From: Bolinopsis microptera
Lineage: Eukaryota > Ctenophora > Tentaculata > Lobata > Bolinopsidae
Direction of reading: 5' to 3'
Length of the DNA stretch: 64,000 bases
NCBI RefSeq assembly: GCF_026151205.1
Contig: NC_087075.1
Coordinates: 14,769,628-14,833,627 of the forward strand
A model generated the notes under the pieces. That model was not told where the DNA came from and ran no database searches. It saw only the letters and a list, made by a program, of their open reading frames with translations. Made by a program: the position numbers and the translations under genes. This document shows positions 32,460 through 44,245 of the stretch, one piece after another. The stretch's first letter is position 1. Each line of letters opens with the position of its first letter.

Positions 32460-33545
32460 TTAAACTTATTGTAAAGAAACTGCAATTTTCCCCCCTCACC
32501 ACTCCCCCTTTAAATTTAAAAACCCATATCATTGAAATACAATATTAATCAAAACCCAAAAACCCTATCCCCCCCCAAAAATTTTCCCCAAATTTTTAAA
32601 AAAAATCCCCTCTAAAAAAAATTCCCCCCTTTTAAAACAAAAAATTTAATATTTTTAAAATTAAAAAAACACCCCCCCCTTAAATTTTTAAAAAAATTCC
32701 CCAATACCCCATTTAAAACCTCCATAAATTTCCCTTCCCTTTTTAACCCCAAACAAATTTTTTCAATCTAAATTAGAAATTTTTTGCTTTTTAAAAACAC
32801 AAAACAAATTTTTAATCAAAAATCATCTTCAAATTCAACCAACCCCCCCCCCTTTTATCCCCCCCAACAAAAAATCCCCTTTTAAAAATTTATTTCCCCC
32901 CAAAAGGTAAATTTACTTTAAACCCCCCCAATTTTAAAATTTTTCCCTTAAACCTCCAATAAGTTTTTATTTTTGAATTCCTTTTCCCCAAATGGGAATT
33001 TTCCCCATACGTCCCCCAGCAAGTGAAACGGGTTAAGGGAACCCCAAATAACTTTAACAAAAAATCCCTTTAAAAATTTTAAATATATAAGAATTTCGGG
33101 CCCCGGGAACCAACGCAAAGATTTAAAATTTCCCTACTGCCTACAAAGTAAAATTTTTTTATTTTTTGTATCCCCGAGGGGTTTATAAATTTTTTATTAA
33201 TTTCCAACCCAAAAAATTCCCAAAACCCAAATTCCCCCCATCTTTTTTTTTTAAATCATTTATTTTTCCCCTTTTTAAAAAAAATTTTCCCCCTCTAACC
33301 CTCCACTCCCAAAAATTCATTTAAACCAACCCCAAAATTCCTTAACAAAAAAATTTTTTTATCTTACAACCCCAACCCCCCCACCCAAATACTATCAGCC
33401 TTTTTTTATTAAAGGGTTCTTTAAAAAATTCCGAAAACTTTAAACTTGTTGCCCTTTAAAGTAAATGTAAAGTAAAATCTTTTGTCAATAGGTTTTTTGC
33501 TTTTTACCCTTAAAGCCCCCCCCCCGGCCCCCCAACTTAATAATC
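32460..33545. other. Second low-complexity, probably corrupted block
   Basis: Homopolymer-dominated (CCCC, AAAA, TTTT) with abrupt edges, between TOMM22 exon 1 and the RTE element. It may hide the 5' part of that LINE (its endonuclease domain). Nothing coding can be read. Confidence 0.65.
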
Positions 33546-33639
33546 CCAAAAAAAGAGTTTATCAGCTGATATCATCATTTAATTTGTTTCGACTTGCTGA
33601 ATTTTATCACTCGGTAATTTATTAAGCTTGTTTCACCAA

Positions 33640-35521
33640 ACATCAGTATGCAGTGGAAGTGAAGAACAGGTACAGCGCTCTCCTGCAAGAAGCAGAGCTC
33701 CAGTCTGACTATGACCTGATGGTTGATAGTGTCAAGACCACAGGCTCTTCGAATACTTCCGAAGAAAAAGAAGAAGAAAAAGGGAAACCCATATAACGAC
33801 CCTAATATTGCACACCATCGCAATATTCTCAAGACTGCATCTCTGGGTCATAGGACTTCTCCCTCCTTCTCATCTAAAGAAAAGCTCGAAGACGCCAAGA
33901 AGCAGCTGGACGAAGCATACAACACCGCTACTGCACAGTATGTCCAACAACAGACTGCATGTCTGGAGCAGACTAACCCTGAGCACAGGCATCGGAGCTC
34001 TTGGCGCATCATCAGAGAGCTAACGTCTCCTAACACCGTGCCCTATAGTAAAGTGCCTGGGGGCACCACCGAACAGCGGCTCAACGTTTGGTTTGAGCAC
34101 TTCAAGTCGCTCCTCGGGACAGAGCAGCCACCCCCTGACCTCTCCTTGCCCTTCTACAACCAGAGAGTCTCGGACACCCTTCCCATTAGCTGTCTTCCTT
34201 TCTCCATGTCCGAACTCGATTCAGTCCTCAAGTCCATCAAGTCCTCCAAGTCACCAGGCCTAGATAGCATCCCTCCCTCAGTTTGGAAGCTTCCCCAACT
34301 TCGTGACGACCTCCTCAGTTTCTGCAACAGGGCCTTAATTGATGGAGTAATCCCTGAAGCCTGGACAACGGCATCTATTATACCCATCCCCAAGAAAGGC
34401 GACCTGACCAACCCCGGGAACTATCGAGGTATCTCATTGGCTCCGGTTGCAGCGAAAGTTTTCAACAAACTCATCCTCAACCGGATTTACCCATACCTGG
34501 ATCCCCTACTGCGGCCAAACCAAAATGGCTTCCGCAGAGGAAGATCTACCCTCCCTCAGATACTTGCCCTACGACGCATCCTAGAAGAGTGTAAAATCGG
34601 AAATCGATCAGCAGCTATCGTGTTCGTCGACTTTTCGAAAGCATTCGACAGTATCAACAGGGATGCCTTGTTTCACATCCTCTCCCTCTACGGCGTCCCT
34701 GCTCCCATAACTGATGCTATCAGGCTCCTGTATGACTCATCGCACTCCAGAGTCAAAACCATTGACGGCCTTACAGACTTCTTTAGAACACTCATCGGGG
34801 TCCTTCAGGGTGATACACTCGCTCCTTTCCTCTTCATCATCGTCCTCGATTATGTCCTTAGGAACTGCATGACTCTTGACCATGGCCTAACCATCATCCC
34901 CAGGCAAAGTCGGAGAGTACCTGCGGTCAGAGTCACAGATCTTGACTTCGCTGACGACCTGGCCTTGACTGCCGATACCATAGAGCAAGTCCAGCAACTG
35001 CTCTCGGATTTAGAGACTGCAGCAGCACATGTCGGACTTGCGATGAATGCTTCCAAGACCGAATACATGACCATCAACATTCCTGATGCTGCCCCCGTGA
35101 ACTCAATATCCGGTTACCAGATCAAGCAGGTTGATGACTTCAAATACTTGGGCTCATATATTGCAGAGAGCAGGAAGGACTTCAACACCAGGAAAGGCAT
35201 GGCTTGGTCAGCCTGTATCAAACTGCAGAAGGTATGGACCTCTGGCATTGCTGACCAGCTGAAAGTCAAGTTCTTCAGAGCATGCATCGAACCTGTTCTG
35301 CTGTATGGCTCAGAAACCTGGACCTTGAACAAGCAGTTTGAGAAGCGTCTCGACGGGTGCTACACCAGGCTCCTAATGAAAGCCAGGAATCTTTCATGGA
35401 AGAAGCATCCAACCCTAAAGCAAATCTATGGTGACCTCCCTTCCATCTCCACCATCGTTGCACAGAGACGTGCCAGATTTGCTGGGCATTGCATGAGAGC
35501 TTCAGATCAGGTCATTGCTAC
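33640..35521 (+). mobile_element. RTE-type LINE reverse transcriptase, 5'-truncated and interrupted
   Basis: Non-LTR retrotransposon. Recognisable reading begins near 33645 (VEVKNRYSALLQEAELQSDY) in one frame and shifts near 33750-33775, at a GAAGAAAAAGAAGAAGAAA stretch, into the frame that runs to 35618. RT motifs: NPGNYRGISLAPVAAKVFNK, FVDFSKAFDSINR, GVLQGDTLAPFLF and LDFADDLAL (FADD catalytic box at about residue 410 of the frame). The C-terminal part has LYGSETWTL, then RRARFAGHC, typical of RTE elements. The true sequence ends at 35521, where an L2 LINE is inserted; the remaining codons of the frame are foreign. The endonuclease is absent. The copy is dead. Confidence 0.9.
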
Positions 35522-36005
35522 ACACTGTATAGCATGTGGAACAAGCGCGGTGCCGCGCCTAAGCAGCAAAATAGTTATTTATTTTAAAATTTATTTTTGT
35601 ATCTCAAAAATGATGTAAAGTTTTTAATATGACGTAGAATTAAAGCTATTTCCGTACAGCCTAAGTGCTAAGCATGCTCGTTAGATAAACTATGAACAAT
35701 GAACATAACATGCTAGCTTTCTTTATTTTGTAAGTCGTGTCGGCTGACATCTTGGGTTGTACTGGATGTAACAAGTTTATTATCGGATGTCTACTTATAT
35801 TTATTATGATATCATTATTCATTGTAATAATAATAATAATAAATACAACTTTTATAAACCGCCTTATAGCTAAATCATATAACTCGATATAATTTAATCC
35901 TGGAGATAAACTCCAGTGCTTTCTAAAGCGGCTCTTACATTAACTGAGCTTAGTTTAATTGAAAATTAGACATGACAAGTTCATTTTACCTATGTAAATG
36001 CAAAA

Positions 36006-38903
36006 TCAATCAAATGCTAGAGAAAAGAAGTATGTTTTAAGTTTGGTCTTGAAAGATGTAACTGACTCAGCTGATCTTATGTCGTATGGCAAGGAATTAA
36101 ATACTTTAACTGCACAGTGACTAAAAGCTTTCTCTGTGTTTACATAGTTAGGAGAGGGCAGAAAACTAAGGTAAAAATAATCATTATCAAGACGTACATT
36201 TTTAAAACTTTGCTGCCTAGGAGATATCAACTCTTTTAAGTAAGGAGGAGCTATATTATTTAAACACTTGTAGGCAAGTAGGGCAATCTTAAAATCTATT
36301 CTAAATCTAACTGGTAGAAAATGAACTTTCTTAAGTAGTGGAGTAGTGTGTGCCTTTCTTCCTCTCCCGAAAATAAATCTTACAGCAGAATTTTGCACCT
36401 TCTGTAAACGACTTAAATCATAAGAGCTCAGTCCAAAATATACGCTATTGCAATAATCAATTCTAGAGAGTACTAGAGCATGAACAAGCTGAATCTTAAG
36501 GTTAAAAGACAGTTTTGATGCAATAAACCACAAATTTCTGATCTGAATATTACATGCTTGAACCACTGACGTAATCTGATCACTCATTGAAAGATAACTG
36601 TCCAAATACAGCCCAAGACTCTTCACAGTTCCACTAACAACATGTGGCTCTTGATCCTTAACAATCTGTAGAGAGGCTGGAATATTTTTTGAGTCAAATT
36701 TAGAGGATATAACGATGACTTCAGTCTTAGAAGAATTCAGTTGAAGGAAATTGTTTGTCATCCATTTCTTGATATCAGACATACAGTGTTCCATATTGTG
36801 CTCTAGCTGTGATGGGTCATCAGAATCAAGAGTGAAATACAGCTGGGTGTCATCAGCATACAAATGAATACAGCACCCATGCATACTTGCAATGTTCTCA
36901 AGATCTTTGGTGTACAATATGAATAGCAGGGGGCCAAGGATTGAACCTTGTGGCACACCTATCTCAAGAACAGTTGATGAGGAAGACGAATCCTTGACTT
37001 TGACACAAAATGAACGGTTAGCCAAGTAGGACCTGATCCATGTAAGAGCAATGCCTGTAATGCCATAAGCAGATCTTAGCTTCTTGATTAATCTTGGGTG
37101 ATTGACAGTATCAAAGGCAGCACTCAAATCTAGAAGTAAAAGAACAACTTTAGTTTTCTTGTCAATAGTTATCAAGATGTCGTTATGGATTCTGGTTGTT
37201 GCAGTTTCACAGCTATGAAACTTCCTATAGCCGGACTGAACTTTAGAAAGCAAGTTGTTATCCTCAAGATAACTGGTGAGCTGTATAGATACACACTTCT
37301 CAATGATTTTTGACAAGAATGAGAGATTGCTAATAGGCCTATAGTTAGATAGAGATTCACCGTCAAGGCCACGTTTCTTCAAACTTGGACGAATGAGAGC
37401 CTCCTTAAGTTTTATAGGAAACTCACCTTTAACTAATGATTCATTGACTATAAATGAGATCAGAGGAAGGAGTTCTGGGAGACACTTGATGAGAATCTTT
37501 GTAGGTATGGGGTCAAGATCACAGAATTTGTTAGACATATTCTTTATGATGCTTACTAGTTCCTCATCAGACACGTGACGGAATTGTACTATCTTTGGGC
37601 TATTAGAAAGAGGAACAGATTCATCTGAGTTAGGAGAATCTTCAAGGGATTGTTGTTCTAAATAAATGTTGTTGTATATTTTGTCCACCTTTGATTTAAA
37701 GAACTGTGCAAAGTTGTTAGCACTCTCAAGATTTGAAGAGCAAGAAGGTGTAGTAGTACTAACTTTTTCTTTATTGAGCAACTTATTAACGATGGAATAA
37801 GTCTTTTTAGCATCACCTGCACTATCTTGTAACCTTGTTTTGTAGAAGTGATCTCTTGTGGATACAATGACTGAGGATGCTCTCTCTGATGCTTTCCTGT
37901 ACAGTCGTTTATAATCTGGGCAATCATGATTCTTTTGATACAGTCTCTCAATCTTTCTTCTCATTGCTTTTGCTTGTTGACAGTGTGTAGACCACCATTC
38001 AGCGTTATGATCTTTTCTTGGGATGAAAGTTTTTTCTTTAGCATGCTTGTCCAAAATACTGCTCAACTCAGACTCATAGATATCAACTGCACTATCGAGG
38101 TCATTGAAGCAATCAGTGTCACATAGTTTTGACTTAAGAATGTCCTCAACAAAAGCATCTAGGTCTATGCAAGCAATGTTTCTGTAAGTAATTGGTTCTA
38201 GAGTGCCTATGGGTGCTGGAGATACATTGCAATTAAAAGCAACAAAGTAGTGGTCAGACGATGTGCCAGAATCAGTAATGACAGGATCTAGAACTTCAAT
38301 GCAATCGTGAGTAAAAGAATCATCCCTGGTAATTACAAGATCTAATATGCCCCCATCTCTGTGTGTTGCAGCTGAAATTTGTTGCACCCACCCACAAGAC
38401 TTAAGTAGTGAATTAAACCTTTGTGCAACTGAATCATTTTCGTCTTCAATGTGGATATTAAAATCACCCATGATCAAGGGCTTTCCAGGTTTGTCTACTA
38501 AATCAACCAAGAGTTGCTCAAAGTCAGTTAGAAATTGGGGGATGTTAGCACTCTGAGATGTGGAGGTGCCAGAACGGTAAATTGAAACAATTCGTAGTAT
38601 ATCTCCAGAAGATGATTTGAAGGTACATTCACAAGACTCAAACGTTTTGAATCGCTTGCACTTCTGAGGAGTCACTTTAAGACTTTTCTTATATAGAACA
38701 GCAACACCTCCTCCCCGCCCAGCTCTTGGCTGGCTATGAATGGAATATCCAAGTTCTTTCATCTCAGAAAACTTAGCATTGTCATCTTTTCTCAGCCAAG
38801 TTTCTGTAGCACAGCAAATATCAGTATCAAAGTCTTCAAGCAATTGCATGACTCCAGCAGTTTTATTGCATATGGATCTGCAATTGAACAGGGCAAAGTT
38901 CAT
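36006..38903 (-). CDS. L2-type LINE ORF2: AP endonuclease plus reverse transcriptase, intact
   Basis: 965 codons without interruption. The N-terminal apurinic-like endonuclease has catalytic-type residues visible: Asn7 (FNCRS), Glu34 (TETWL), GDFN near residue 145 and SDH near residue 218. The RT domain has RPISNLSFLSKIIEKCVS, LLDLSAAFDTVNH, GVPQGSILGPLLFILY and LYADDTQLYF (YADD near residue 680). The C-terminal KVFNSLPYDIRSAESVTSFK is typical of the L2/CR1 group. It starts 29 nt after the ORF1 stop, a normal spacing. The intact frame implies recent insertion and a possibly active source family; this copy lacks the 5' end. Confidence 0.95.
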   Translation of the reverse strand: MNFALFNCRSICNKTAGVMQLLEDFDTDICCATETWLRKDDNAKFSEMKELGYSIHSQPRAGRGGGVAVLYKKSLKVTPQKCKRFKTFESCECTFKSSSGDILRIVSIYRSGTSTSQSANIPQFLTDFEQLLVDLVDKPGKPLIMGDFNIHIEDENDSVAQRFNSLLKSCGWVQQISAATHRDGGILDLVITRDDSFTHDCIEVLDPVITDSGTSSDHYFVAFNCNVSPAPIGTLEPITYRNIACIDLDAFVEDILKSKLCDTDCFNDLDSAVDIYESELSSILDKHAKEKTFIPRKDHNAEWWSTHCQQAKAMRRKIERLYQKNHDCPDYKRLYRKASERASSVIVSTRDHFYKTRLQDSAGDAKKTYSIVNKLLNKEKVSTTTPSCSSNLESANNFAQFFKSKVDKIYNNIYLEQQSLEDSPNSDESVPLSNSPKIVQFRHVSDEELVSIIKNMSNKFCDLDPIPTKILIKCLPELLPLISFIVNESLVKGEFPIKLKEALIRPSLKKRGLDGESLSNYRPISNLSFLSKIIEKCVSIQLTSYLEDNNLLSKVQSGYRKFHSCETATTRIHNDILITIDKKTKVVLLLLDLSAAFDTVNHPRLIKKLRSAYGITGIALTWIRSYLANRSFCVKVKDSSSSSTVLEIGVPQGSILGPLLFILYTKDLENIASMHGCCIHLYADDTQLYFTLDSDDPSQLEHNMEHCMSDIKKWMTNNFLQLNSSKTEVIVISSKFDSKNIPASLQIVKDQEPHVVSGTVKSLGLYLDSYLSMSDQITSVVQACNIQIRNLWFIASKLSFNLKIQLVHALVLSRIDYCNSVYFGLSSYDLSRLQKVQNSAVRFIFGRGRKAHTTPLLKKVHFLPVRFRIDFKIALLAYKCLNNIAPPYLKELISPRQQSFKNVRLDNDYFYLSFLPSPNYVNTEKAFSHCAVKVFNSLPYDIRSAESVTSFKTKLKTYFFSLAFD

Positions 38904-38932
38904 ACTCTGACATTCTGACTTAGAGTTTGTAG

Positions 38933-39520
38933 CTAGTTTTTTGAAGTAAGGATGTTTTGTTTATACCGATTCAATGCCTGTTGCATGATGGGGCACTGCT
39001 CTGAGCTGGAATGGTGAGTGTTACAGTGAGATGAGACTCTTGGATCTTTTGACAGACTGCAATTGCGACATCTATGTCTGCTAGGGTCTTCCTTGTAATG
39101 ACAGTCTGATGTTCTATGCCTACCGCTGCAATACATACAAACCAGAGTTTCTTTCTCAGGACAATTTTGGGAAATATGGTGGAGCTTCTGACAATTATAG
39201 CACTGCTTGATGATGAATCTATCCTTTACAGGACAAGCACTATTCAGAATGAAGATTTTGCCGTCTCCTGTCAATAGGTTCCTAATCTGAGGAGAGACCT
39301 TGATCCCAGCAGTAGTGTACCTTAGTCCAACATTTATGTACACAATTTCAAAGAAATGCTCATTATCTAGCAAGTGTTTAAGTCCAGGATTTTTCAAGGG
39401 AATAATATCTAGAAGAGCTTTTTTAGTCTGTAACCGGAAATCTTCAGCGGGCAAACCAGAGCGTTCAATGGTTTCGAATATCTGACTGGGAATATTATGG
39501 CAATAAAATTTAAATTTTGT
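38933..39520 (-). CDS. L2-type LINE ORF1, 5'-truncated, zinc-knuckle protein
   Basis: Open from about 39520 to a stop at 38935-38933. It includes CYNCQKLHHISQNC (CCHC-type knuckle), then CMYCSGRHRTSDC and CRNCSLSKDPRVSSHC, as in gag-like nucleic-acid-binding ORF1 proteins of L2/CR1 LINEs. The first ATG in frame is at 39454, but the frame extends upstream to the insertion junction, so the natural N-terminus is lost. Confidence 0.85.
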   Translation of the reverse strand, partial: TKFKFYCHNIPSQIFETIERSGLPAEDFRLQTKKALLDIIPLKNPGLKHLLDNEHFFEIVYINVGLRYTTAGIKVSPQIRNLLTGDGKIFILNSACPVKDRFIIKQCYNCQKLHHISQNCPEKETLVCMYCSGRHRTSDCHYKEDPSRHRCRNCSLSKDPRVSSHCNTHHSSSEQCPIMQQALNRYKQNILTSKN

Positions 39521-39544
39521 TTTACTTAAAAATTTTGTTTTACT

Positions 39545-39740
39545 CTACCATCCTTCCTTGGCGGCTGCCACAGTTCAGGCGTGGGAGGAGACCACTCTCT
39601 TTTCTTGACACCGTAGCCAGGGACACAGGGTTGCGGGTAGAAGATCTCCGAACAGTTATGTGCGACAGAACCATCTGGAGACGTAGAGTGGAGGAGATTT
39701 CGATCGAGCATCGCCCAAAGTAAAGTAAAGTCACCAAAAT
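39545..39740 (+). mobile_element. Detached 3' end of the RTE LINE
   Basis: Encodes ILPWRLPQFRRGRRPLSFLD, then TVARDTGLRVEDLRTVMCD and IWRRRVEEI before a TAA, the usual RTE C-terminus, followed by an AAAGTAAAGTAAAG tail. It belongs to the element ending at 35521, 4 kb away. Confidence 0.9.
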
Positions 39741-42700
39741 AACACTTACATTGATGATTGATCCGCTCTGATGACTAATATCTTAATATGCTATATTAAT
39801 GAATAAGAGTGAATTGTAACCCGATGGAAACCTGTGTAACAGTCGTCAAGCACCAAAAACTGGTTGCTATGCCTGTAATTAATTAACACATAACAGGCGT
39901 CGCGCGCGCAAAATAGACTCCTTTTATACACATAATTATAGGGGAGTGGTCTATATTGCGAAGGAGCAGACTTTTGTCATCACCGTAGGACCGTCGGGCC
40001 AAGAGCAGGGAAAAAAATTAAGATTAAAATTATGATCCTTTCAGTAAAGATTTCCCTGTAACATAGAGGGTACGCAACCCCAGGCACAGCAAGAGTTTCT
40101 TTATGTAATAGTTTCTTATCATCAATTTACTAGTAAATTATTCAAACAATATACACATAATATAACAATTACCCTATATAAAATTCAATATAAATTCAAT
40201 AGAAAACTAAATAAAATGTATAACTAAATAAAGTTTATAAACACGTAGTATAAGTAAGCCAGTTTAAAGAACTGGCTCCAAATTTATATCTAATTCTGCT
40301 ATTTTTACTGCACTACTACTCTTCAACCCTCTCTCTCCTCTCTTTCTTATCATCATCTATCTATCTATGATCTAGCTCTGTTATATAAATGGTATGGATT
40401 TTCATTTTCTGATAACGATAAAAGTTGTATATTTAAGTATTCCCTAATCGAATCTACTTTTTACTGCATCAAAAAAACATCAATTACAACGAAAGTTATG
40501 GATAATCATAGCGTAAATTGTAATGTGAGCTTGTTATGATATATCATAGAGCATGCCTTATTGAATTTTTATATTGAATTTGTATATAGGGTCATTGCTA
40601 TATTATGTGCATATTATATGAATCTCTACTTTTATCATAGAGCATGCACATGGCTGTTTATTTAATTTCACCGTCTCTACTTGTATGTTTCCCAGATAGT
40701 TTGGAATGACTGTATTGGATTTTCATAAATAACTTTTATCATCAGTTACTGTTCTGCAGTAAACTTTTTCAATCATTTTTAATTGTATGTTGGAGTATTC
40801 AGATTGTTTGTAAATTTTGAGTTCTATAGAATTTGTATAAAATTTTTAATATTTTTGGGATTTCCATTTTTATTATTTTGTATAATATTTTGATTTGCTG
40901 ATGAGTTCCATACTGAGATCTTTTGTGCATTGTGGTCATCATCCATTTTTCAAGTCCTTTTTGAAAAAATACTTTTGTCCAATTTAAGAGACTATAATTG
41001 TTTTATTGATTACAAAAAAAATGTTGTTGGTATTTAACCAAATTTGAACTTAAGAACTTAACCATTTCAAACTTGAAACTAAAACTTCAAAATTATTTTT
41101 TAATAGTCCCCTACATAATCAATAATGTAACACAAATTTCGCCCCAAAAGTAATTTGAAATGTGAATTAAATATAAAATCACGCGCTATTTATATAATTG
41201 TAACATAACAATTAAATAGATCCTGTGCGCGGCGCATACAGCCGCACTTAATGATTTCTTAACAATGTGTGGCTGTGCGCGGCGGGTTCACATAGCCATG
41301 TGTATACGCGTACTATACTGCGTGACGCCTTCGGCGGTCGCGCGCTACTGCAATCGAGAGGGCTTTGGTTAGAGCAACGCGGTGGGCTGTATATGTGGTT
41401 GAAATTCAAATTTGAATTTATTTATGGATGTAACATTATATATTGATTTATTGATTAATTGATTAATTGTTTAATTAATTGATTAATTGTTTTGTGGTAA
41501 ATGAAAAATATCTCTTTCTTTAAAAACAATTTTTTTATATTTATATCTCCACCAAAAGCTAATTTTATTTTATTCGTATGAAATAAGTTTATAAATTACT
41601 ATACTAACTTGACGCATTCCGACAAAAATTGAAAATTGAACGCCGAACGGGAAATCGTTTGAAATCTTTTTTAAAGCACTTTGACAACTCGTGCTTGCTT
41701 TCAGAATAAAACAAATATTCAGAATAAAACAAATATTATATTCAAATCTCTTTATTCAACAATATTAAATCATTATAGAACCTAATTTGTGGCTTGATCG
41801 TTATGTTAGGGCTATTCTGTTAGCTGATGCTGACAGGCACCGCATGGGGCAGAGACTTAGGACCATTACGCTGGAGGCTTACAATGACCCTTTTTGAACC
41901 CCATGGCAGTGCTAGTTTTATTATGGTAGTTTTATTATGGCTTTATGGTAGTTTTATTATGGCTTTATTCAGAGCTTACCCGCCTGCAGTGGCGCGAAAG
42001 CACATCATGGATAGGTGCAGTGATTTTTAAAAACTCGTTTTTATGTGGCCCAGAATGATTATTCGGAACCCTAACCGTCTCATTTGAACCCAATTAACCC
42101 TAACCCAATTAATTACTAAAGCATATGCTGAAATGTGAAACCCTAACTATAACAAGAAATTAAACCAACTTCCTTATATATGGTCATTTCACGTGATCGA
42201 GACAGTTTTTGCCGATATGTCGCCAGGGACATTTTAACCCTTTGTCATGTGGGTGATTCGTAATCAGCGGTTGAAAATTTATTTTGAACAGCTAGATTAT
42301 GTTCGAAAATTGTTAAGCTTTTGAACAAAAAAGTATTTTAGAGAATAAAAAAGTTATGCACGAGTTTAATTGTGAGCCACTTTTTTGGTAGCTTTAAGTA
42401 GTTATAGCCTTACCAACTCGGTGAAAGAAATGATTAAAAAACCAAAAAATTCCATGCTCGAAGCCAAGTGTGATGCTATACTTAGGGGGACGCCAAATCG
42501 TCGTTTGAATGTGGGACAATTTCGGAAACTTAACTAAAGTACTAGCAAAACTGCGCGTTTTGCTCTAGATACACACTTTTTTAGAGATTTTACCAGCGTA
42601 TCCTCTAAAATCACCTAATTTATTAAATTTTAGGGAGGGGCACCAAAAGGAGAGGAGGCGCCAACAGGGGGGCGCTTTTTTGGCGGGGCGCCAACAGGCA

Positions 42701-42819
42701 ACGTTATGCCACTGGTGACACCTCCTCCAAGAGAGCTCTAATAATAAAACAAAGTTTTGAAATAAAATATAGTTATATTTTACTAGCAGCAAGAGAAAAA
42801 GAGGCATCCAGTAGGCTCA
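39741..42819. other. Intergenic sequence with transposon remnants
   Basis: AT-rich. GGGTCATTGCTATATTATGTG at 40591-40611 recurs at about 43524-43544 beside a decayed element. A short plus-strand frame near 41788-41898 (RYVRAILLADADRHRMGQRL, then TITLEAYNDPF) looks like a transposon-protein tail. A palindromic GGCGCCAACAGG segment lies near 42660-42700. No host gene recognised. Confidence 0.5.
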
Positions 42820-42829
42820 ACACAATGTC

Positions 42830-43380
42830 ACTCCAAACTTGCAAGCTCCTCAATTGCAAATTAGGGGCTACATGATGATTACCCATAATCACATCAGAGA
42901 CACAATGGCCAATCTCGTGCGTGAGGTATGTCATGATGTGTAAGTTGAATTCCAGCTACAGACGGTAAATGAGGGTGACTGTCTCAACCCCAAAACTAAA
43001 ACAGGTGACCAAGCTCGGCTTGATGTATCTGCTAGAGGAGTTTGGACTCCATTTGATAACACCTTTCTTGACATTAGGGTTTCACGCCCCAATTGCTTAT
43101 CAAATAGGACAAAGACTCTTTGAAGAAGTATACAAAATGAGCGAGAACTTAAAGAAAAATTAGTACCTAGAGAGAGTGGACAAGGCAACCTTCATCCCGG
43201 CCATATTTCTCACATCTGGTATGTCGAAAGAGTTTAAGCAATTTGTCAACAAATGAGCAGATCTGCGCTTTGATCTACTCAGAACCTGTATAATCTCTAT
43301 CAGGGGATACAGAGGTACCAGAACTCTTCCACCCACGGCAATACGTGATTTGGACCTTAACCTGATCAACACTCCTAAAC
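42830..43380 (+). pseudogene. Decayed mobile-element ORF of a type common in cnidarians
   Basis: Conceptual reading gives GYMMITHNHIRDTMANLVRE, then CLNPKTKTGDQARLDVSARG and VWTPFDNTFLDIRVS, ending with a CLISIRGYRGTR-type tail after frameshifts. The order (Cys/His-poor RHN-like helix, acidic RLDV, then FxDIRV, C-terminal GYRG) is one I associate with transposon-linked ORFs abundant in cnidarian genomes. The D...(D/E)-like spacing suggests a restriction-endonuclease-like fold, which is inference. At least two frameshifts or stops, so not functional. Confidence 0.6.
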
Positions 43381-43559
43381 CCTAAAAGGTCATGGAGTGC
43401 TTGTTGGATGGGGGTCTAAACTGCTTTTTGTTGTGATGTGAATTTGTTATATATTATTGCAAAGGGTTTTTATTTTAACCTCAGTTTTTAAAATTTGTAC
43501 CATTTTTAAAGAATTTTTATATAGGGTCATTGCTATATTATGTGTATATTGTTTGAATA

Positions 43560-43830
43560 ATTTTCCTCTCAGTAGTGCATCACAATAAAAACAGTGAGAC
43601 TATCCTTTTTTGGGATCACTAATGAGCAGATCTCATAGCCAGAAAGAGGAGAGAGATACTGTGATGTAGTAAGGCATGTAAGAACAAGGATAGGATTTGC
43701 TAGAACAACTCTTATCGCTTTTCGTGGGTACAGAGGAAAAAAGATTGACATCAAACACGAGACCCCTCTATCAGAAGTCTCGTACAGCCTCATCCCTGCC
43801 CAGATGATGGAGTATATGATGTGTTGTATT
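43560..43830 (+). pseudogene. Second fragment of the same cnidarian-type element
   Basis: Reads ADLIARKRRERYCDVVRHVR, then TRIGFARTTLIAFRGYRGKK and further residues to about 43827. It corresponds to the C-terminal part of the fragment at 42830-43380, so there are two partial copies, separated by sequence that includes the GGGTCATTGCTATATTATG repeat. Confidence 0.55.
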
Positions 43831-44245
43831 TTGTGTGTATATATATATTTGATTGTTTAAAGTTCAATTCAATGAAACAATAAGTGGTTTGAATGGGGCT
43901 TGTAATCGGATGGTTGCAAGTTTAAAACCTGCAGGTGTCATGTAATTATAGTATAATTTCGTTTTGTAAACCTCCACTTGGATATTCAGATATGTTTTCT
44001 ACTTAGTTTCTTCTTTCTTTTTAAACCTATTATGCGTGATTTACAGTATAACCCCTTTTAGTTCACACTTTCTATATTTCAATATTGTTAACAAACCAGC
44101 TTGAACTTAAATGGTATTAATTCTAATAGTATGTTAGGCTGCAAGGTGGGACTGTCGCGCATGTTGTTGTGTTGATTGCAATGATGTATAGTGTACAGTT
44201 TATTGCTGTTCTTATTGTTCTCATCCTTAGTTTCGACAGAGCAAG

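Larger units (their letters stand above)
35522..39544 (-). mobile_element. L2-type LINE inserted into the RTE element
   Basis: The insert of 4,023 bp is bracketed by CTAC at 35518-35521 and 39545-39548, consistent with a short target-site duplication. It carries the 3' portion of ORF1, a complete ORF2 and a 3' UTR with an (ATT)n stretch near 35826-35841. It is 5'-truncated inside ORF1. Joining the flanking RTE frames across the insert restores the RTE C-terminus. Confidence 0.85.
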
